A DNA stretch of 39,349 nucleotides from Alphaproteobacteria bacterium (lineage in GTDB: Bacteria > Pseudomonadota > Alphaproteobacteria > Rhizobiales > JAJFHC01). Positions 22,266 to 32,337 of this stretch are shown here, one piece after another (within the stretch, counting starts at the first letter, position 1; the number at the start of each line of letters is the position of its first letter). The notes under the pieces are model-generated. The model searched no databases. It was not told where the DNA came from and worked only from the letters and a program-made list of their open reading frames with translations. A program made the translations under genes and the position numbers. The stretch lies in the NCBI GenBank assembly GCA_021775805.1, contig JAJFHD010000075.1, positions 1 to 39,349 of the forward strand, given 5' to 3'.

Positions 22266-23675
22266 TCACCCGCGGACGGTGGTTTCCAGAACCCGTCCGT
22301 CACGGCGAAAGACGATTGTCCAGCGCGGCCGCTCGTCCCTGACAGTCTTAACCAGATCGCGAACGGTTTCAATCTGCGCGCCGTCTACCTCCAGGATGAC
22401 GTCACCGGCCCGAAACCCGACCCGTCTGGCCGGTCCGCGGCCCACCTTCAGAATGATGACCCCGCTATCGTCGGCTTCACGGCGCAGTTTCTCGTTGAGG
22501 GCCGGCGACAGATTGGCAACAATCGCCCCTGCAAACGGTTGGCGGCCACTCAGTTTCCGCTGGTTCATCGGCGGATCCTCGGGAGCGGAAACAAGTTCGA
22601 CTTTTGTCGTGTTCTTGCGGCCGCCCCGCAGATAGGTCAGCTTGACAGCGCGTCCCAGTTTTTTTGTCGCCAACCGGTAATGAAAATCCTGCGGTTCGTT
22701 GATCGGACGGCCATCGACTGAAATGACGACATCACCGCGCTTGAGGCCGGCATCGTACGCCGGTCCCTTAGGGTGAACCGCCTTCAGCAGCGCTCCCCGG
22801 GGCCGGTCGAACCCCAAGGAGTCCGCTATGCCCTGGGTGACTGCCTGCAGCGATGCGCCGAACCAGGGGCGTTTCACGGTCGTCCCGCCTTTCGCCGCCT
22901 CGATCACAACTTCAACCATGTTTGCCGGCACCGCAAACCCGATTCCGTTGGAACCGCCGCTGCGGCTGAATATGGCAGTATTGATCCCGATCAACCGGCC
23001 ATTGATGTCAATCAGCGCGCCGCCCGAGTTGCCTGGATTGATGGCGGCATCGGTCTGAATAAACGACTGATAGTCGGAAACGCCGACCCTGCTTCTCGCC
23101 AGTGCCGAAACGATACCGCTTGTCACTGTCTGTCCAACCCCGAACGGATTGCCGATGGCAAGCACAAGATCACCGACCATCAGCTCATCTGAATCACGCA
23201 ACCGGAGGAACGGCAGCCGTTCCCCTTCTGAATTGATCTTCAACACGGCCAGGTCGGTCCGTTCGTCCTTCAGGACAACCTTGGCTTCAAACTCACGGCG
23301 ATCACTCAGGACAACGCGAATTTCGGTCCCCCCCTTGATCACATGATGGTTGGTGACGACAAACCCCTCATCACTGACAATCACTCCCGAGCCGAGCGAG
23401 TTTTCAACCCGCTTCCGAGGAATGCCGAACCCCTCGTCGCCAAAGAAACGCTGAAAGAACGGGTCATTGAGGAATGGCGACGTCCTTCGCTGCCGCACGA
23501 CTCTGGTGCTGTAGACATTGACAACAGCCGGACCTGCCGCGCGCACCACCGGCGCAAAACTCATCTGGATCTGTGCCTGTGAGGTCGGCACTTGCTGAGC
23601 GGAAAGCCCTGAAGTCACCGAACCGGAAACCAGCAGCAGCACTCCAAGTACCAACAGTTTCAAATGCGCAATCAT
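22266..23675 (-). CDS. DegP/HtrA-like periplasmic serine protease
   Basis: A 469-residue Do-type serine endoprotease/chaperone. From the ATG at 23675 it has a signal peptide (about 1-26, ending LSAQ); starts further upstream place a charged stretch before it and would cross the terminator. The trypsin-like domain has the triad His111 (TNHHVI), Asp141 (RTDLAV) and Ser217 (NPGNSGGAL). Two PDZ domains follow (about 275-370, 385-469), both with a GDVI motif (GLKRGDVVISVDG, GFRAGDVILEVDG). It degrades or refolds damaged envelope proteins. Its location just after the rplQ terminator and before rarA is usual in Hyphomicrobiales. The SD is poor. Confidence 0.92.
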   Translation of the reverse strand: MIAHLKLLVLGVLLLVSGSVTSGLSAQQVPTSQAQIQMSFAPVVRAAGPAVVNVYSTRVVRQRRTSPFLNDPFFQRFFGDEGFGIPRKRVENSLGSGVIVSDEGFVVTNHHVIKGGTEIRVVLSDRREFEAKVVLKDERTDLAVLKINSEGERLPFLRLRDSDELMVGDLVLAIGNPFGVGQTVTSGIVSALARSRVGVSDYQSFIQTDAAINPGNSGGALIDINGRLIGINTAIFSRSGGSNGIGFAVPANMVEVVIEAAKGGTTVKRPWFGASLQAVTQGIADSLGFDRPRGALLKAVHPKGPAYDAGLKRGDVVISVDGRPINEPQDFHYRLATKKLGRAVKLTYLRGGRKNTTKVELVSAPEDPPMNQRKLSGRQPFAGAIVANLSPALNEKLRREADDSGVIILKVGRGPARRVGFRAGDVILEVDGAQIETVRDLVKTVRDERPRWTIVFRRDGRVLETTVRG

Positions 23676-23749
23676 CCGAAAAATCCACCTAAAGGTTGCG
23701 ATTCCCGCATCCACCGTATTCCATCCCCTAATATCGGCTCGCGGGTCAA

Positions 23750-23777
23750 CAAACAAAAATGGCGGCCCCAGGCCGCC
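23750..23777 (-). terminator. Intrinsic terminator of the ribosomal operon
   Basis: On the minus strand GGCGGCC-TGG-GGCCGCC forms a perfect seven-base G+C stem (plus-strand 23761-23777) followed at once by ATTTTTGTTTGTT. It lies 30 bases after the rplQ stop codon, the expected end of the S10-spc-alpha block, and before the protease gene, which therefore needs its own promoter. Confidence 0.9.
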
Positions 23778-23807
23778 AAATTTCTGTACGACCCAGGTCG
23801 CAAATCG

Positions 23808-24239
23808 TCAAGCCGCAGCGTCAGCTGTCTCCAGATCGTCGGACACCTGTACCGGTCCTGAATCCTTGCCCCTGGCTTCCGGATCGCGGTCAACCAGTTC
23901 GATCACGGCCATCGGCGCCGAGTCGCCGTAGCGGAAACCGGCCTTCAGGACACGGGTATAGCCGCCATTGCGTTCCTGATAACGCGGACCAAGGGTTTCA
24001 AACAGTTTTGAGACCATGGCCTTGTCGCGGACCCTTGAGATCGCCTGCCTACGGGCATGAAGGTCGCCGCGCTTCCCCAGTGTAATGAGGCGGTCGACCA
24101 CAGAGCGCAGTTCCTTGGCTTTCGGCAATGTCGTGACAATCTGCTCATGCTTGATGAGCGCTGCCGCCATGTTGGCAAACAGGGCCTTGCGATGGCTTGC
24201 CGTTCTATTGAGCTTACGGCCCGAGTTGCGATGACGCAT
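23808..24239 (-). CDS. rplQ: 50S ribosomal protein L17
   Basis: A 143-residue L17, located near the exit-tunnel opening of the large subunit. [20 protein letters not shown] at the N-terminus and [45 protein letters not shown] in the centre are canonical. A non-conserved acidic tail of about 20 residues ([19 protein letters not shown]) is typical of alphaproteobacterial L17. AAGGAAG precedes the ATG. It is the last gene of the block, 74 bases after rpoA, and is followed by a strong terminator. Confidence 0.97.
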   Translation of the reverse strand: MRHRNSGRKLNRTASHRKALFANMAAALIKHEQIVTTLPKAKELRSVVDRLITLGKRGDLHARRQAISRVRDKAMVSKLFETLGPRYQERNGGYTRVLKAGFRYGDSAPMAVIELVDRDPEARGKDSGPVQVSDDLETADAAA

Positions 24240-24258
24240 GATCCGCTTCCTTGAACTT

Positions 24259-24298
24259 CACTGTAAACTTCAGTGTGCGGCGCCCACCTCCGGGCGCC
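24259..24298 (-). other. Tandem stem-loops between rpoA and rplQ
   Basis: Two perfect hairpins occupy the 74-base rpoA-rplQ gap. In transcript order the first is GGCGCCC-N6-GGGCGCC (24279-24298) and the second is CACTG-N7-CAGTG (24259-24275). Neither has a T-run after it, so they are more likely processing or stability elements than terminators. The second ends about 20 bases before the rplQ ATG. Confidence 0.5.
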
Positions 24299-24313
24299 GG
24301 CGTTAAAAACAAA

Positions 24314-25330
24314 CTAGTAATGATCCTCGAACCGCTTGGCGAGTTCTTCGATGTTTTCCGGCGGCCAGTTCGGCACTTCCATACCAAGGTGAAGCCCCAT
24401 CTGAGCGAGAACTTCCTTGATCTCGTTGAGGGACTTGCGGCCAAAGTTCGGCGTCCGCAGCATTTCCGCCTCGGTCTTCTGGATCAGATCGCCGATGTAA
24501 ACGATATTGTCGTTCTTCAGGCAGTTTGCCGAACGAACCGACAGTTCCAGTTCGTCGACTTTCTTGAGCAGAGCCGCATTGAATTCCAGTTCCGGGCCTT
24601 TGTCTTCAACGACTTCACGGGTGGGCTCTTCGAAGTTCACGAAGACCTGGAGCTGATCCTGCAAAATCCTGGCGGCAAACGCGACCGCATCGTCAGGTTT
24701 GATCGAACCGTCGGTTTCGACCGAAAGCGTCAACTTGTCGTAGTCGAGGATCTGCCCCTCACGGGTGTTCTCGACTTTGTAGGACACCTTGCGAACCGGG
24801 CTGTAGAGGCTGTCCACCGGCATCAGGCCGATCGGCGCGTCTTCCGGACGGTTACGGTCGGAAGGCACATAGCCCTTGCCCATACTGACAGTGAACTCCA
24901 TGCGGATTTCCGCACCGTCGTCCAATGTGCACAGCACGTGGTCGGGATTGAGAACCTCGATGTCGGCGGTTTCCTCGATGTCGCCGGCCGTGACGACGCC
25001 GGGGCCTTCCTTGCGAAGAATGAGACGTTTAGGACCTTCCACGTGCATACGCAGAGCGATCTCCTTGATGTTCAGTACCACGTCGGTCACATCTTCACGC
25101 ACGCCGGCAATCGACGAGAATTCGTGGAGAACACCATCGATCTGAACCGAATTGACGGCGGCACCCTGCAGCGACGACAAGAGCACGCGACGCAGTGCAT
25201 TTCCAAGCGTCAGGCCAAACCCGCGCTCAAGCGGTTCAGCGACGACTGTGGCCGTACGCTCCGGATCGTGCCCGGGATTGATATCAAGCTTGGTCGGCTT
25301 AATCAGCTCCTGCCAGTTTTTCTGAATCAC
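24314..25330 (-). CDS. rpoA: RNA polymerase alpha subunit
   Basis: A 338-residue alpha subunit. The N-terminal assembly domain (about 20-230) contains the family-defining [20 protein letters not shown], and the C-terminal domain (about 255-320) has [20 protein letters not shown] and [20 protein letters not shown], the part contacting UP elements and activators. I choose the GTG at 25330 ([12 protein letters not shown]): GAGG stands seven bases before it, and this gives the usual length; a start 19 codons upstream lacks support. It lies between rpsK and rplQ in the alpha operon. Confidence 0.97.
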   Translation of the reverse strand: MIQKNWQELIKPTKLDINPGHDPERTATVVAEPLERGFGLTLGNALRRVLLSSLQGAAVNSVQIDGVLHEFSSIAGVREDVTDVVLNIKEIALRMHVEGPKRLILRKEGPGVVTAGDIEETADIEVLNPDHVLCTLDDGAEIRMEFTVSMGKGYVPSDRNRPEDAPIGLMPVDSLYSPVRKVSYKVENTREGQILDYDKLTLSVETDGSIKPDDAVAFAARILQDQLQVFVNFEEPTREVVEDKGPELEFNAALLKKVDELELSVRSANCLKNDNIVYIGDLIQKTEAEMLRTPNFGRKSLNEIKEVLAQMGLHLGMEVPNWPPENIEELAKRFEDHY

Positions 25331-25457
25331 CTGAAAACCTCGTTCCGGTATGCCGATCAGCGAAGCATTTGCATGCGTTCTCACCAACCGGCCCTATTGT
25401 CAATGTTTGGTACTCAACCGCCCGGGCCGAAGCCTCGACGGGTACACTTATGCGATA

Positions 25458-25847
25458 TCAGACGCGTCTGCGCTTGGGTGGACGGCATCCGTTGTGTGGG
25501 ATCGGGGTGACATCCCTGATTGACGTGATCTGGAACCCGGCGGCCTGAAGTGCGCGCAGAGCCGATTCCCGTCCCGAACCTGGTCCCCGGACTTCGACTT
25601 CAAGCGTCTTCATGCCGTGCTCGGCAGCTTTCTTGGCGGCATCTTCCGCAGCCATCTGAGCCGCATAAGGCGTCGACTTGCGCGACCCCTTGAAGCCCAT
25701 CATGCCGGCCGATGCCCAGGAGATCGCATTGCCCTGTGCATCGGTAATCGTAATCATCGTGTTATTGAAGCTTGCGCTCACATGAGCCACACCAGATGTG
25801 ATGTTCTTGCGCTCCTTGCGGCGTACGCGCGTCTTTTCCTTGGCCAT
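25458..25847 (-). CDS. rpsK: 30S ribosomal protein S11
   Basis: A 129-residue S11, a platform protein of the small subunit that contacts 16S rRNA near the mRNA exit. Hallmarks are [40 protein letters not shown], the [15 protein letters not shown] loop and the basic end [13 protein letters not shown]. The length is standard. It follows rpsM by 21 bases. The gap of about 127 bases to rpoA is longer than its neighbours' gaps but contains nothing distinctive. Confidence 0.98.
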   Translation of the reverse strand: MAKEKTRVRRKERKNITSGVAHVSASFNNTMITITDAQGNAISWASAGMMGFKGSRKSTPYAAQMAAEDAAKKAAEHGMKTLEVEVRGPGSGRESALRALQAAGFQITSIRDVTPIPHNGCRPPKRRRV

Positions 25848-25868
25848 AATTCGGTGCCTTACCTAAAA

Positions 25869-26237
25869 TTATTTCTTCTTGCCGGCAATTGCCTTAGCCG
25901 GCCCTTTGCGTGTGCGCGCATTCGTATGTGTGCGTTGACCGCGGACCGGAAGTCCACGACGGTGCCGCAGGCCGCGATAGCACCCGAGGTCCATCAGGCG
26001 CTTGATGTTCATGGCCACTTCACGGCGCAGGTCGCCTTCAACCATATAATCGCGGTCGATCGTTTCGCGGATCTGAATCACTTCCGTGTCGGACAGCTCA
26101 TTGACACGCCGTTCGCGCGGTATGCTAACCTTCTCACAGATCTCGTGCGCCTTTTGCGGCCCGATACCGTGGATATATCTAAGCGCGATTTCAACACGCT
26201 TGTTCGTCGGAATGTTGACACCGGCAATACGAGCCAC
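25869..26237 (-). CDS. rpsM: 30S ribosomal protein S13
   Basis: A 122-residue S13, in the head of the small subunit, contacting the P-site tRNA and L5 through bridge B1b. The sequence [40 protein letters not shown] and a basic tail ([12 protein letters not shown]) are canonical. The start is a GTG at 26237: AGGAGA lies about seven bases before it and the length is exactly that of the family; an extended frame begins in a leader hairpin. First gene of the S13-S11-rpoA-L17 group, after a 199-base gap with a promoter candidate. Confidence 0.97.
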   Translation of the reverse strand: MARIAGVNIPTNKRVEIALRYIHGIGPQKAHEICEKVSIPRERRVNELSDTEVIQIRETIDRDYMVEGDLRREVAMNIKRLMDLGCYRGLRHRRGLPVRGQRTHTNARTRKGPAKAIAGKKK

Positions 26238-26383
26238 TTCACGTTCTCCTAAATCCCACCGCCCTTCGGGACGGCTCAAATCCAAATCTGTCGAAATCAG
26301 TTTTTCTGCACAAAAGCACCCGCAGGCAACGGACCACGCATGCGCCGAATGCCAACGAATGTTAAAACATCAGAGGTGTGCGG

Positions 26384-26412
26384 TTTTTACGGCTAGTTGA
26401 CAGGAACGTCAA
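26384..26412 (-). promoter_or_regulatory. Candidate promoter of the rpsM-rpsK-rpoA-rplQ group
   Basis: Minus strand TTGACG (26407-26412), a 17-base spacer and TAAAAA (26384-26389), about 150 bases before rpsM. The -35 element lies within a perfect dyad, GTTGAC-N6-GTCAAC, which could be an operator or chance. It occupies the only sizeable gap in the distal part of the ribosomal block, just after adk. Confidence 0.5.
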
Positions 26413-26436
26413 CCATTTACCTCACAAAAACAGCAC

Positions 26437-27012
26437 TTAAACTGGTCCCAACGCCTCCTCAACAGAGCGGCTGACGTCATCTACGTGCGCCATCCCGTCC
26501 ACAGTCCTTAAAATGCCGCGATTCTTGTAATATGTGATCAAGGGCGCGGTCTGTTCATGATAGACGCCAAGCCGCGTTTTCAACGCCTCGGCATTGTCAT
26601 CGTCGCGAACGCTGCCTTGTGATTCGGATGCCCGGTTTTCGACCCGGCTGATCAGAATTCCGTCATCCACACTCAGCTCGATGACCGCGTCCAGCGAAAG
26701 TCCCTTTTCTTCAAGTACCGCATCAAGCGCCTCCGCCTGGCGGACGTTCCGGGGAAATCCATCCAGGATGAAACCGTCTTTGCAGTCTGGCAGGTCAATC
26801 CGCTCGGAAATGATGCTGACAACAATCTCGTCGGGCACCAGTTCGCCGCGCGCCATAATATCCTTGGCGACCAGACCCACGTCTGTCCCGGCGGCAACCG
26901 CCGCACGCAGCATGTCGCCCGTCGAGAGCTGGACATAGCCACGGTTGTCCTCGAGACGTTTTGCCTGTGTCCCCTTGCCGGCCCCCGGCGGTCCAAGAAG
27001 AATCAGCTTCAT
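26437..27012 (-). CDS. adk: Adenylate kinase (short-lid form)
   Basis: A 191-residue adenylate kinase (AMP + ATP to 2 ADP). The P-loop GPPGAGKGT occupies 7-15, the AMP-binding [10 protein letters not shown] and [16 protein letters not shown] follow, and the LID is reduced to a short loop (RVENRAS region), without the zinc-binding Cys of long-lid enzymes. This short form is common in alphaproteobacteria. The ATG overlaps the secY stop as ATGA. The frame remains open far upstream inside secY, but nothing there resembles an adenylate kinase, so the true start is the ATG at 27012. Position after secY is classic for the spc operon. Confidence 0.97.
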   Translation of the reverse strand: MKLILLGPPGAGKGTQAKRLEDNRGYVQLSTGDMLRAAVAAGTDVGLVAKDIMARGELVPDEIVVSIISERIDLPDCKDGFILDGFPRNVRQAEALDAVLEEKGLSLDAVIELSVDDGILISRVENRASESQGSVRDDDNAEALKTRLGVYHEQTAPLITYYKNRGILRTVDGMAHVDDVSRSVEEALGPV

Positions 27013-28340
27013 CTTCGCGCACCCCTGAGTTTGGACTTCTTGACCAATCCTTCGTACTGATGGGCAAGCAAGTGGCTCTGAACCTGGGCAACCGTGTCCA
27101 TCGTCACACTGACGACGATCAGAAGCGACGTGCCCCCGAAATAGAACGGTACCGCCGCATAGGATGACAGAATTTCCGGCAGGATGCAGACCAGGGCGAG
27201 GTAGATTGCCCCGACAACGGTGATCCGGGTCAGCACATAATCGATATATTCCGCCGTGCGTTCCCCAGGGCGAATGCCAGGAATGAACCCGCCATAACGT
27301 TTTAGATTGTCGGCCGTGTCCTTGGGATTGAAAACGATTGCTGTATAGAAGAAGGCAAAAAACATGATCCCGCTGATGTAGAACAACAGGAACAGCGGCT
27401 GGCCGCGGCCCAGAAGAGCGGTGACCGTCGTCAGCCACTCGGGTCCTTGTCCAGCAGAGAAACTGGCGACCGTGATCGGCAACAGCAACAGCGACGATGC
27501 AAAGATTGGCGGGATAACACCGGCCGTGTTCAGTTTCAGGGGCAGATGTGACGAATCCCCCTGATACATCTTGTTGCCGACTTGTCGTTTCGGATATTGC
27601 ACAATCAGCCTTCGTTGTGCTCGCTCGACAAAGACGATTATCGCAATGACACCGATCGCCATGATCAAAATTCCAACGATCAGGTAAGTCGACAGCGAAC
27701 CCTGACGACCCAACTCCAGCATGTTGACAAGTGCTGACGGCAATTCCGCCACGATGCCTGAGAAAATGATCAGCGAGATACCATTCCCGATACCACGGGC
27801 AGTGATCTGTTCGCCAAGCCACATCAGGAACACGGTGCCGCCGACCAGCGTGACAACGGTGGTTGCCCTGAAGAACAGCCCCGGGTCATTGACCACGGTG
27901 CCGGTCGCTTCGAGGCCGGCGGCGATACCATAGCCCTGGAGAGCGGCCAGCATGACTGTGCCGTAACGGGTATACTGGTTGATCTGCTTGCGGCCCTGTT
28001 CGCCCTCTTTCTTGAGCTGTTCAAGATGGGGCGACACCGTCGTCATGAGCTGGATGATAATCGACGCCGAGATGTAGGGCATGATGTTGAGCGCGAAGAT
28101 CGCCATGCGCCCCACCGCGCCACCGGCGAACATGTCGAACAGACCAAGAATACCAGCCTGGTTCTGCTGGAACAGGTCGCGAATCGCCTGCGGGTCGATC
28201 CCCGGCAACGGAATATAGGTGCCGAGCCGGTAAACCAGCAGAGCGCCGAGCGTAAACCAGATACGTTTCTTCAGTTCCTCAGCTTTAGCAAATGCTGAAA
28301 AGTTGAGATTGGCCGCTAGTTGTTCGGCTGCTGATGCCAT
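27009..28340 (-). CDS. secY: Protein translocase subunit SecY
   Basis: A 443-residue SecY, the channel-forming subunit of the SecYEG translocon in the inner membrane, with ten membrane segments. Family signatures include [34 protein letters not shown] (transmembrane segment 2 and plug region), [15 protein letters not shown] and [14 protein letters not shown], and FMLWLGEQ-type loops; the cytoplasmic C5 loop with [18 protein letters not shown] binds SecA and ribosomes. A small hairpin (CCCC/GGGG, 28357-28371) precedes its SD. It follows rplO by 54 bases and overlaps adk by four. Confidence 0.98.
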   Translation of the reverse strand: MASAAEQLAANLNFSAFAKAEELKKRIWFTLGALLVYRLGTYIPLPGIDPQAIRDLFQQNQAGILGLFDMFAGGAVGRMAIFALNIMPYISASIIIQLMTTVSPHLEQLKKEGEQGRKQINQYTRYGTVMLAALQGYGIAAGLEATGTVVNDPGLFFRATTVVTLVGGTVFLMWLGEQITARGIGNGISLIIFSGIVAELPSALVNMLELGRQGSLSTYLIVGILIMAIGVIAIIVFVERAQRRLIVQYPKRQVGNKMYQGDSSHLPLKLNTAGVIPPIFASSLLLLPITVASFSAGQGPEWLTTVTALLGRGQPLFLLFYISGIMFFAFFYTAIVFNPKDTADNLKRYGGFIPGIRPGERTAEYIDYVLTRITVVGAIYLALVCILPEILSSYAAVPFYFGGTSLLIVVSVTMDTVAQVQSHLLAHQYEGLVKKSKLRGARR

Positions 28341-28394
28341 TCAGGATCTCCGTAAACCCCTATAATTGGGGCCTCTGACCGTTTGAATCAACGA

Positions 28395-28889
28395 TCAGGC
28401 TTCGGTTTCGGCGGTCTTCTCGTCTGTTTTGGCGGCCGGCAGGATCACTTTTCCGCCAGCTTTTTCAATCGCGTCAATCGCGCCCTTGCTGGCACCGGCG
28501 ACTTCGATGGTCACTTTCGAGGTAATCGCACCTTTTCCGAGCAACCGCACACCGTCGCGCAGTTTGCGGACAACACCCGCTTCTATCAATGCGGCACTAT
28601 CGACGGTTTTGCCCGCATCGATCTTGCCCGCATCGATGGCCGCCTGCAGACGCCCGACGTTGACCTCACTGAAGTCCTTGGAAAAGATGTTGTTGAAGCC
28701 GCGTTTCGGAAGCCGCCGGTGGATCGCCATCTGGCCACCCTCGAAGCCCTTGATCGCAACACCCGAGCGCGACTTCTGGCCCTTGTAGCCGCGTCCGCCG
28801 GTCTTGCCTTTGCCTGAGCCGACGCCCCGTCCCACACGTGTGCGGTTTTGGCGGGCGCCTTCATTGTCTGTAATTTCGTTGAGCTTCAT
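28395..28889 (-). CDS. rplO: 50S ribosomal protein L15
   Basis: A 164-residue L15, a late-assembling large-subunit protein. The long glycine/arginine-rich N-terminal arm that penetrates the rRNA is clear ([38 protein letters not shown]), followed by the globular [20 protein letters not shown] part. The tail of about 20 residues rich in Ala, Glu, Lys and Thr extends beyond the E. coli protein. It is followed by secY as in nearly all bacteria and follows rpmD by 27 bases. Confidence 0.98.
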   Translation of the reverse strand: MKLNEITDNEGARQNRTRVGRGVGSGKGKTGGRGYKGQKSRSGVAIKGFEGGQMAIHRRLPKRGFNNIFSKDFSEVNVGRLQAAIDAGKIDAGKTVDSAALIEAGVVRKLRDGVRLLGKGAITSKVTIEVAGASKGAIDAIEKAGGKVILPAAKTDEKTAETEA

Positions 28890-28916
28890 CGGTCAAACTT
28901 TCCAAGCGAACCAAAC

Positions 28917-29111
28917 TCAGGACGCGTCTACAACGCGTACCAGATGTTTTACTTTGTGTATCATGCCACGCACTTCCGGCGTGTCGGGCAGCGTACGCTG
29001 CCGGTGCATCTTGTTGAGCCCGAGGCCAATCAGCGTCGCGCGCTGGTCTTTAGGCCGGCGAATCGGGCTTCCGGTCTGTTCGACCGTTACGGTTTTGCTT
29101 TTGTCAGCCAT
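28917..29111 (-). CDS. rpmD: 50S ribosomal protein L30
   Basis: A 64-residue L30, a small alpha/beta protein of the large subunit. [20 protein letters not shown], then [20 protein letters not shown] and [14 protein letters not shown] show the single domain of the family. The start is the ATG at 29111 with AAGGG about ten bases upstream; a TTG three codons earlier would lie too close to that SD. It stands between rpsE and rplO. L30 is missing in some lineages, so its presence is mildly informative. Confidence 0.96.
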   Translation of the reverse strand: MADKSKTVTVEQTGSPIRRPKDQRATLIGLGLNKMHRQRTLPDTPEVRGMIHKVKHLVRVVDAS

Positions 29112-29149
29112 CGCTGTCAAACCCTTCTAAAGTATAAGCTCTTAGCCGC

Positions 29150-29713
29150 TCAGGCTTCGGCCGCTTCCGCAAGCTCGCTGGCACCGTCGCGACGGCGCGA
29201 CACGATCTCGCTGACTTTCTTGCCACGGCGAGCGGCCACCATGCGCGGGCTGTTTTCCTTGCCCAAAGCATCGAAAGTCGCCCGCACCATGTTGTAGGGA
29301 TTGGACGAACCGATTGACTTGGCAACCACATCCTGCATGCCGAGAGTCTCGAACACCGCACGCATCGGACCGCCGGCAATGATGCCGGTACCGGCGGGCG
29401 CAGCTCTCAACACGACCTTGCCCGCACCATGGCGTCCTCTGACATCGTGATGAAGCGTCCGGCCTTCGCGCAGCGGCACGCGGATCATGCCGCGTTTGGC
29501 AGATTCCGTCGCCTTGCGAATGGCCTCAGGAACCTCGCGCGCCTTGCCATGCCCGAACCCGACCCGACCCTTCTGGTCGCCCACAACCACCAGTGCTGCA
29601 AACCCGAACCGGCGGCCGCCCTTCACAACCTTGGCCACACGGTTGATGTGCACAAGCTTGTCGACAAATTCGCTGTCACGGTCGTCGCGGTTTCTCATAT
29701 CATTACGTGCCAC
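29150..29713 (-). CDS. rpsE: 30S ribosomal protein S5
   Basis: A 187-residue S5, at the mRNA entry site and important for decoding accuracy. The N-terminal double-stranded RNA-binding domain (about 15-80: [20 protein letters not shown]) is followed by the C-terminal domain with [20 protein letters not shown] and the [15 protein letters not shown] motif. The start is a GTG with AAGGA nine bases before it, immediately after rplR (gap 12 bases). The Ala/Glu-rich tail past residue 170 is lineage-specific. Confidence 0.97.
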   Translation of the reverse strand: MARNDMRNRDDRDSEFVDKLVHINRVAKVVKGGRRFGFAALVVVGDQKGRVGFGHGKAREVPEAIRKATESAKRGMIRVPLREGRTLHHDVRGRHGAGKVVLRAAPAGTGIIAGGPMRAVFETLGMQDVVAKSIGSSNPYNMVRATFDALGKENSPRMVAARRGKKVSEIVSRRRDGASELAEAAEA

Positions 29714-29725
29714 GTCGATTATCCT

Positions 29726-30082
29726 TTAAAAATTGAGACCGCTCTCACGTGCTGCATCCGCCAGGGCCTTGACACGGCCGTGAAACAGATAGCTGCCACG
29801 ATCAAAGATCACATCCTTGACACCGGCCTTAACAGCGCGCTCGGCAACAAGTTTGCCGACTTCTTGAGCCGCATTCTTATCAGCACCGGTCTTGAGGTTT
29901 GAACGCATGTCCTTCTCCAGCGTGGAGGCGGAGGCCAGCGTCTTGCCCTCCAGGTCATCGATGACCTGCGCGTAAATGTGTTCCGAGGAACGGAACACCG
30001 AAAGCCGTGGACGACCGCCTGCCCGTTTGCGCAACGCGCGCCGTACGCGGGACTTGCGTCGTATAGAAACCTTATTGGACAT
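29726..30082 (-). CDS. rplR: 50S ribosomal protein L18
   Basis: A 118-residue L18, which with L5 binds 5S rRNA and forms the central protuberance. The basic arm ([18 protein letters not shown]), [20 protein letters not shown] and the closing [20 protein letters not shown] with ESGLNF are canonical, and the length is normal. It begins 18 bases after rplF and ends 12 bases before rpsE. Confidence 0.98.
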   Translation of the reverse strand: MSNKVSIRRKSRVRRALRKRAGGRPRLSVFRSSEHIYAQVIDDLEGKTLASASTLEKDMRSNLKTGADKNAAQEVGKLVAERAVKAGVKDVIFDRGSYLFHGRVKALADAARESGLNF

Positions 30083-30100
30083 TCCAGAAACTCCTGCGTC

Positions 30101-30634
30101 CTACTTCTTCTTGCCTTCCTTGCGGAAGATATATTCGTCTGAGTACTTGACGCCTTTGCCCTTATAGGGCTCCGGCTTACGGTATCGGCGGATTTCAGAG
30201 GCCACCTGGCCAACTTTCTGCTTGTCGATACCACTCACAACAATTTCAGTCGGCTTGGGCGTCTGCACGTCCACGTCGTCGGGAACTTTGTAGACAACAT
30301 CATGGCTGAAACCGAGGTTGAGCTGCAATTCTTTGCCCTGGGCCGCGGCACGATAGCCAACGCCGTTGATCTCAAGGGTTCGGGTAAAGCCTTCACTGAC
30401 GCCCTGAACAAGGTTGGCAACCACTGTGCGGGACATACCCCACATGGCACGACCGCGTTTGCTGTCGACCCTAGGCCCCACATTGATTCCATCGTCGCCA
30501 AGTTCCGCCAGCACTTCATCGACCAGCACTGCAGACAGTTCGCCCTTCGGACCCTTGACGGATACCTGCTGGCCATCGATAGACGCCGTAACACCAGCCG
30601 GCATTTCGATAATCTTTTTTCCAATTCGAGACAT
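30101..30634 (-). CDS. rplF: 50S ribosomal protein L6
   Basis: A 177-residue L6, near the factor-binding site of the large subunit beside the sarcin-ricin loop. It consists of two similar halves: the first from [20 protein letters not shown] to the [19 protein letters not shown] helix, and the second from [20 protein letters not shown] to the C-terminal [20 protein letters not shown] and [14 protein letters not shown]. It follows rpsH by 62 bases and precedes rplR. The length is standard. Confidence 0.98.
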   Translation of the reverse strand: MSRIGKKIIEMPAGVTASIDGQQVSVKGPKGELSAVLVDEVLAELGDDGINVGPRVDSKRGRAMWGMSRTVVANLVQGVSEGFTRTLEINGVGYRAAAQGKELQLNLGFSHDVVYKVPDDVDVQTPKPTEIVVSGIDKQKVGQVASEIRRYRKPEPYKGKGVKYSDEYIFRKEGKKK

Positions 30635-30696
30635 CTGTTTATTGTCTCCTGCTTTCTTACGAACCTGTCAGACGCGCTGTTACCAGAACGCCGTGA

Positions 30697-31095
30697 TCAA
30701 AATACCTGGCAAAGAACCTCGCCACCCACGTTCTGGTCCCGAGCTTCCGCATCTGACATCACACCCTTGGGTGTGGAAAGAATGGAAACACCCAGGCCGT
30801 TCTGCACGGTCGGCAAGTCCTTCACGGACGAATAGACGCGCCGACCCGGTTTGGAAACGCGTTGAATTTGGTGAATCACCGGAGACCCGTCGAAATATTT
30901 CAACTCGATCTCAAGCTCCGACTTTCCCCCATCATAATCGACACGGGCGTAGCCGCGGATATAACCTTCAGTTTGAAGCACATCCAGGACACCGGACCGG
31001 ATCTTTGATGCCGGCGTCGATACCTTGGACTTGCCTCTCATTTGTGCATTGCGAATGCGGGTCAGCATATCGCCGAGCGGATCTGTCATCGTCAT
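30697..31095 (-). CDS. rpsH: 30S ribosomal protein S8
   Basis: A 132-residue S8, a primary 16S rRNA-binding protein of the platform which in E. coli also represses the spc operon. [20 protein letters not shown] and the C-terminal signature [20 protein letters not shown] identify it. I choose the first ATG (31095), with GGGAG about nine bases upstream; the next ATG, two codons on, is equally compatible with family length. It overlaps no neighbour: rpsN ends 13 bases upstream. Confidence 0.97.
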   Translation of the reverse strand: MTMTDPLGDMLTRIRNAQMRGKSKVSTPASKIRSGVLDVLQTEGYIRGYARVDYDGGKSELEIELKYFDGSPVIHQIQRVSKPGRRVYSSVKDLPTVQNGLGVSILSTPKGVMSDAEARDQNVGGEVLCQVF

Positions 31096-31108
31096 TGAAC
31101 TTGTCTCC

Positions 31109-31414
31109 CTACCAGCTCGACTTGACCATGCCGGGGATCTGCCCGTTGGACGCAAAGTCGCGCAAGGCGATGCGCGACATGCGCAGCTTACGGTAAAAAC
31201 CTCTGGGCCGACCGGTGATCTCGCAACGGTTCCTCACACGTGTCTTCGAAGAACTTCTCGGCAAGGCAGCCAGCTTGAGGCGGGCGGCAAAACGCTCTTC
31301 GTTCGAATACGTTTCATCTGCCGCGATTGCCTTCAGGCGAGCCCGTTTCGATGCGTACTTCTTGACCAGCAATCTGCGGGCCTTATTCTTCTCGACAGCG
31401 CTTTTCTTCGCCAT
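31109..31414 (-). CDS. rpsN: 30S ribosomal protein S14 (zinc-free type)
   Basis: A 101-residue S14 in the head of the small subunit. The long form without the CxxC zinc motifs (C-minus type) is shown by its length and by the single Cys in [39 protein letters not shown] at the start and the [20 protein letters not shown] end are canonical. It lies between rplE and rpsH with short gaps. Because it needs no zinc, a second zinc-responsive copy is not expected nearby. Confidence 0.98.
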   Translation of the reverse strand: MAKKSAVEKNKARRLLVKKYASKRARLKAIAADETYSNEERFAARLKLAALPRSSSKTRVRNRCEITGRPRGFYRKLRMSRIALRDFASNGQIPGMVKSSW

Positions 31415-31451
31415 TCAATCCTCCATCAACGACCGAAAAGGTCGTTTCCAA

Positions 31452-32021
31452 CTAGGAATTCTGTTGCCCCGAAAACGGGAAATTGAAACCCTTCAGCAGC
31501 GCACGTGCCTCGTCATCGGTTCTGGCGGTCGTGCAAACCACTATGTCCATGCCCCAGACCTGGTCGACCTTGTCATAGTCGATTTCCGGGAAAATGATGT
31601 GTTCCTTCAAACCCATCGCATAGTTGCCATTGCCATCGAAACTCTTGGCATTCAGACCACGGAAATCTCGGACCCGTGGCAGGGCAACCGTTACAAGGCG
31701 ATCCAGAAATTCGAACATCCGGTTCTTGCGCAAGGTAACCTTTACACCGATCGGCATACCGTCACGCAGCTTGAACGTCGCAATTGATGTCCGCGCTTTC
31801 GTTATGACCGGCCTCTGACCGGCAATAAGCGTCATGTCCTCGACCGCAACATTGATCTTCTTGGAGTCGGCAACAGCCTCACCCACACCCATGTTGAGCA
31901 CGACCTTGTCGAGCTTGGGCACTTCCATCGGATTCTTGTATCCGAATTCCTCGATCAGTGCGGCGCGGACCACATCGTTGTAGTTCGCCTTCAACCGCGG
32001 CATCGTGTTCACATCAGACAT
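31452..32021 (-). CDS. rplE: 50S ribosomal protein L5
   Basis: A 189-residue L5, which binds 5S rRNA and contacts S13 across the subunit bridge. Core motifs are [40 protein letters not shown], and the C-terminal [20 protein letters not shown]. The start is the ATG at 32021, with GGAG about nine bases before it. It overlaps the end of rplX by eight bases; an in-frame start further upstream lies deep inside rplX and would add 28 residues without family support. Confidence 0.97.
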   Translation of the reverse strand: MSDVNTMPRLKANYNDVVRAALIEEFGYKNPMEVPKLDKVVLNMGVGEAVADSKKINVAVEDMTLIAGQRPVITKARTSIATFKLRDGMPIGVKVTLRKNRMFEFLDRLVTVALPRVRDFRGLNAKSFDGNGNYAMGLKEHIIFPEIDYDKVDQVWGMDIVVCTTARTDDEARALLKGFNFPFSGQQNS

Positions 32022-32337
32022 CGATAACTTCTCCAGAACGCTTCGCGAAGCGCACCTTGCGTCCGTCGTTAAGTGTTTTGTATCCCACCCGCGTGGCTTT
32101 CCCATCCTTGGGATCTTCCAGCGACAGATTGGAAATATGTATAGACAGTTCTTTGCTGACGATGCCGCCCTGCTCTGTCTGGGTCTGGCGCGTATGACGG
32201 CGGGCGACGTTTACACCCTGAACAATTGCGCGATTTTCCTTCCGGATAACCGAAAGAACTTCACCACGCTTGCCTTTGTCTTTGCCAGACAGGACAACCA
32301 CCGAGTCGCCCTTTTTGATTTTCAGCTTCGTAGCCAT
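32014..32337 (-). CDS. rplX: 50S ribosomal protein L24
   Basis: A 107-residue L24, an assembly initiator near the tunnel exit. The KOW motif is [20 protein letters not shown], followed by [20 protein letters not shown] and a final strand with [20 protein letters not shown]. The ATG shares one base with the rplN stop (TAATG), so the two are coupled, and its own end overlaps rplE by eight bases. Length is standard. Confidence 0.98.
   Translation of the reverse strand: MATKLKIKKGDSVVVLSGKDKGKRGEVLSVIRKENRAIVQGVNVARRHTRQTQTEQGGIVSKELSIHISNLSLEDPKDGKATRVGYKTLNDGRKVRFAKRSGEVIDV

Noticed and set aside
24251..25510. Plus-strand open frame opposite rpoA
   Set aside because: Shadow of rpoA, extending into rpsK; no family resemblance.
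27013..27822. Open frame extending 270 codons upstream of adk inside secY
   Set aside because: It is the out-of-frame reading of secY; adenylate kinase similarity begins exactly at the ATG at 27012, which overlaps the secY stop.
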